Source: an uncultured Eubacteriales bacterium
GTDB lineage: Bacteria; Bacillota_A; Clostridia; Oscillospirales; Oscillospiraceae
NCBI GenBank assembly: GCA_949739085.1
Contig: CATIYU010000147.1
Span: 1-5,648, forward strand
Direction of reading: 5' to 3'
DNA length: 5,648 nt
Position numbers and translations under genes: made by a program. Positions 4,981 through 5,648 of this stretch are shown here, piece by piece (the stretch's first letter is position 1; each line of letters opens with the position of its first letter). The notes under the pieces were generated by a model, which made no database searches, was not told where the DNA came from, and saw nothing but the letters and a program-made list of their open reading frames with translations.

Positions 4981-5648
4981 GTGAAATACCTTCTCGTCAT
5001 CGGGGACGGCATGGCCGACGGCCCCGTCCCTGAACTGGGCGGCCTCACCCCCCTGCAAAAGGCCCGCGTCCCCGCCATTGGCCGCATGGCCGCCCGGGGG
5101 ACCGTGGGCCGCGTGGTCAACTGCCCGCCGCCCCTGCCCGCGGGGAGCGAGACCGCTATCCTGTCCATCCTGGGCTGCGACCCCCGGGCGTATTTCTCCG
5201 GACGCGCCCCCCTGGAGGCCGCCGCCGCCGGAATTGAGCTGCGGCCCGGCGACGGGGCCTTCCGCTGCAACCTGGTGACCCTGGAGGACGGGGACATGCC
5301 CCTGGAGGAAAAAAGGCTCCTCTCCCACAGCGCCGGGTCCATTGCCGGGAACGCCGCTCTGGAGGCGGTGGACGCGCTGCTGGAGGACCCCCGCTTCTCC
5401 GCCGCCCTGGCGGAGGCGGACATGGAGCTCCACCCCTTTCCCGTCTTCCGGCAGCTGGCGGTGCGGCATGGCTGCGATCTCACCGGCCTGCGCCTCACCC
5501 CGCCCCACGACCATCTGGGCCAGCCCTGCGGCCCGCTCCTCCCGGCGGGGCGGCAGGCGGAGCCCTATACCCGCCTCATGCGGCTGGCCCACGAGATCCT
5601 GGACCGCTGCCCGGCCTCGGAGCGCCGCCGCGCCGCCGGGGAGCTCCC
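4981..5648 (+). CDS. apgM: Cofactor-independent phosphoglycerate mutase, archaeal type (partial)
   Basis: The first 222 residues of an enzyme that runs off the right edge; the family is usually about 400 residues. It interconverts 3- and 2-phosphoglycerate in glycolysis using bound metal and a phosphoserine intermediate, and belongs to the alkaline phosphatase superfamily. Motifs: YLLVIGDGMAD (3-13) with D9 as metal ligand, LGGLTPLQKA (19-28), PLPAGSETAILSILGCDPR (51-69), FSGRAPLEAAAAGIEL (72-87), FRCNLVTLED and HSAGSIAGN, and TPPHDHLGQ near residue 180. The GTG start has AGGAGG seven bases upstream, and the frame is open without interruption to the edge. The usual GSDVANLS active-site segment reads GSETAILS here: the serine is kept but Asp is replaced by Glu. 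A related phosphotransferase of the same superfamily branch is the main alternative. Confidence 0.9.
   Translation, partial: MKYLLVIGDGMADGPVPELGGLTPLQKARVPAIGRMAARGTVGRVVNCPPPLPAGSETAILSILGCDPRAYFSGRAPLEAAAAGIELRPGDGAFRCNLVTLEDGDMPLEEKRLLSHSAGSIAGNAALEAVDALLEDPRFSAALAEADMELHPFPVFRQLAVRHGCDLTGLRLTPPHDHLGQPCGPLLPAGRQAEPYTRLMRLAHEILDRCPASERRRAAGEL

Noticed and set aside
4954..5592. 212-residue minus-strand frame opposite apgM
   Set aside because: Antisense shadow; the plus strand carries clear phosphoglycerate mutase motifs, a promoter and a ribosome site.

Overview
The window is GC-rich, its promoters and Shine-Dalgarno sites are Firmicutes-like, and its proteins resemble those of the high-GC Clostridia (Oscillospiraceae relatives such as the Flavonifractor/Lawsonibacter group). 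That placement is inferred from style and gene content; no marker gene proves it. It looks mostly like core chromosome: I see no insertion sequence, phage gene, CRISPR array, tRNA or rRNA.

Layout, left to right. (1) 1-1590, minus strand: an operon reading leftward, mltG (peptidoglycan lytic transglycosylase) followed after 5 bases by the start of a U32-family (RlhA/TrhP-like) gene cut by the window edge. (2) 1724-1933, plus strand: a 69-residue protein that is 35% cysteine, divergent from mltG across a 133-base gap holding a strong hairpin. (3) 1986-2708, minus strand: a WecG/TagA/CpsF glycosyltransferase with its own promoter. (4) 2826-3725, minus strand: a ten-helix EamA/DMT transporter. 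(5) 3842-4465, plus strand: a HAD-superfamily phosphatase. Its promoter overlaps that of the transporter, the two -10 boxes lying on top of each other on opposite strands. (6) 4524-4557: a hairpin that probably terminates transcription from both sides. (7) 4570-4782, minus strand: a 70-residue DUF378 membrane protein. (8) 4981 to the right edge, plus strand: the N-terminal 222 residues of an archaeal-type cofactor-independent phosphoglycerate mutase (apgM), behind a near-consensus promoter and starting at GTG.

The genes do not form one pathway. MltG and the TagA-like enzyme both act on the cell envelope but are separate transcription units. The most unusual object is the cysteine-rich membrane-anchored mini-protein at 1724-1933. 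The most unusual regulatory arrangement is the overlapping divergent promoter pair at 3747-3799. I found no convincing new multi-gene system.
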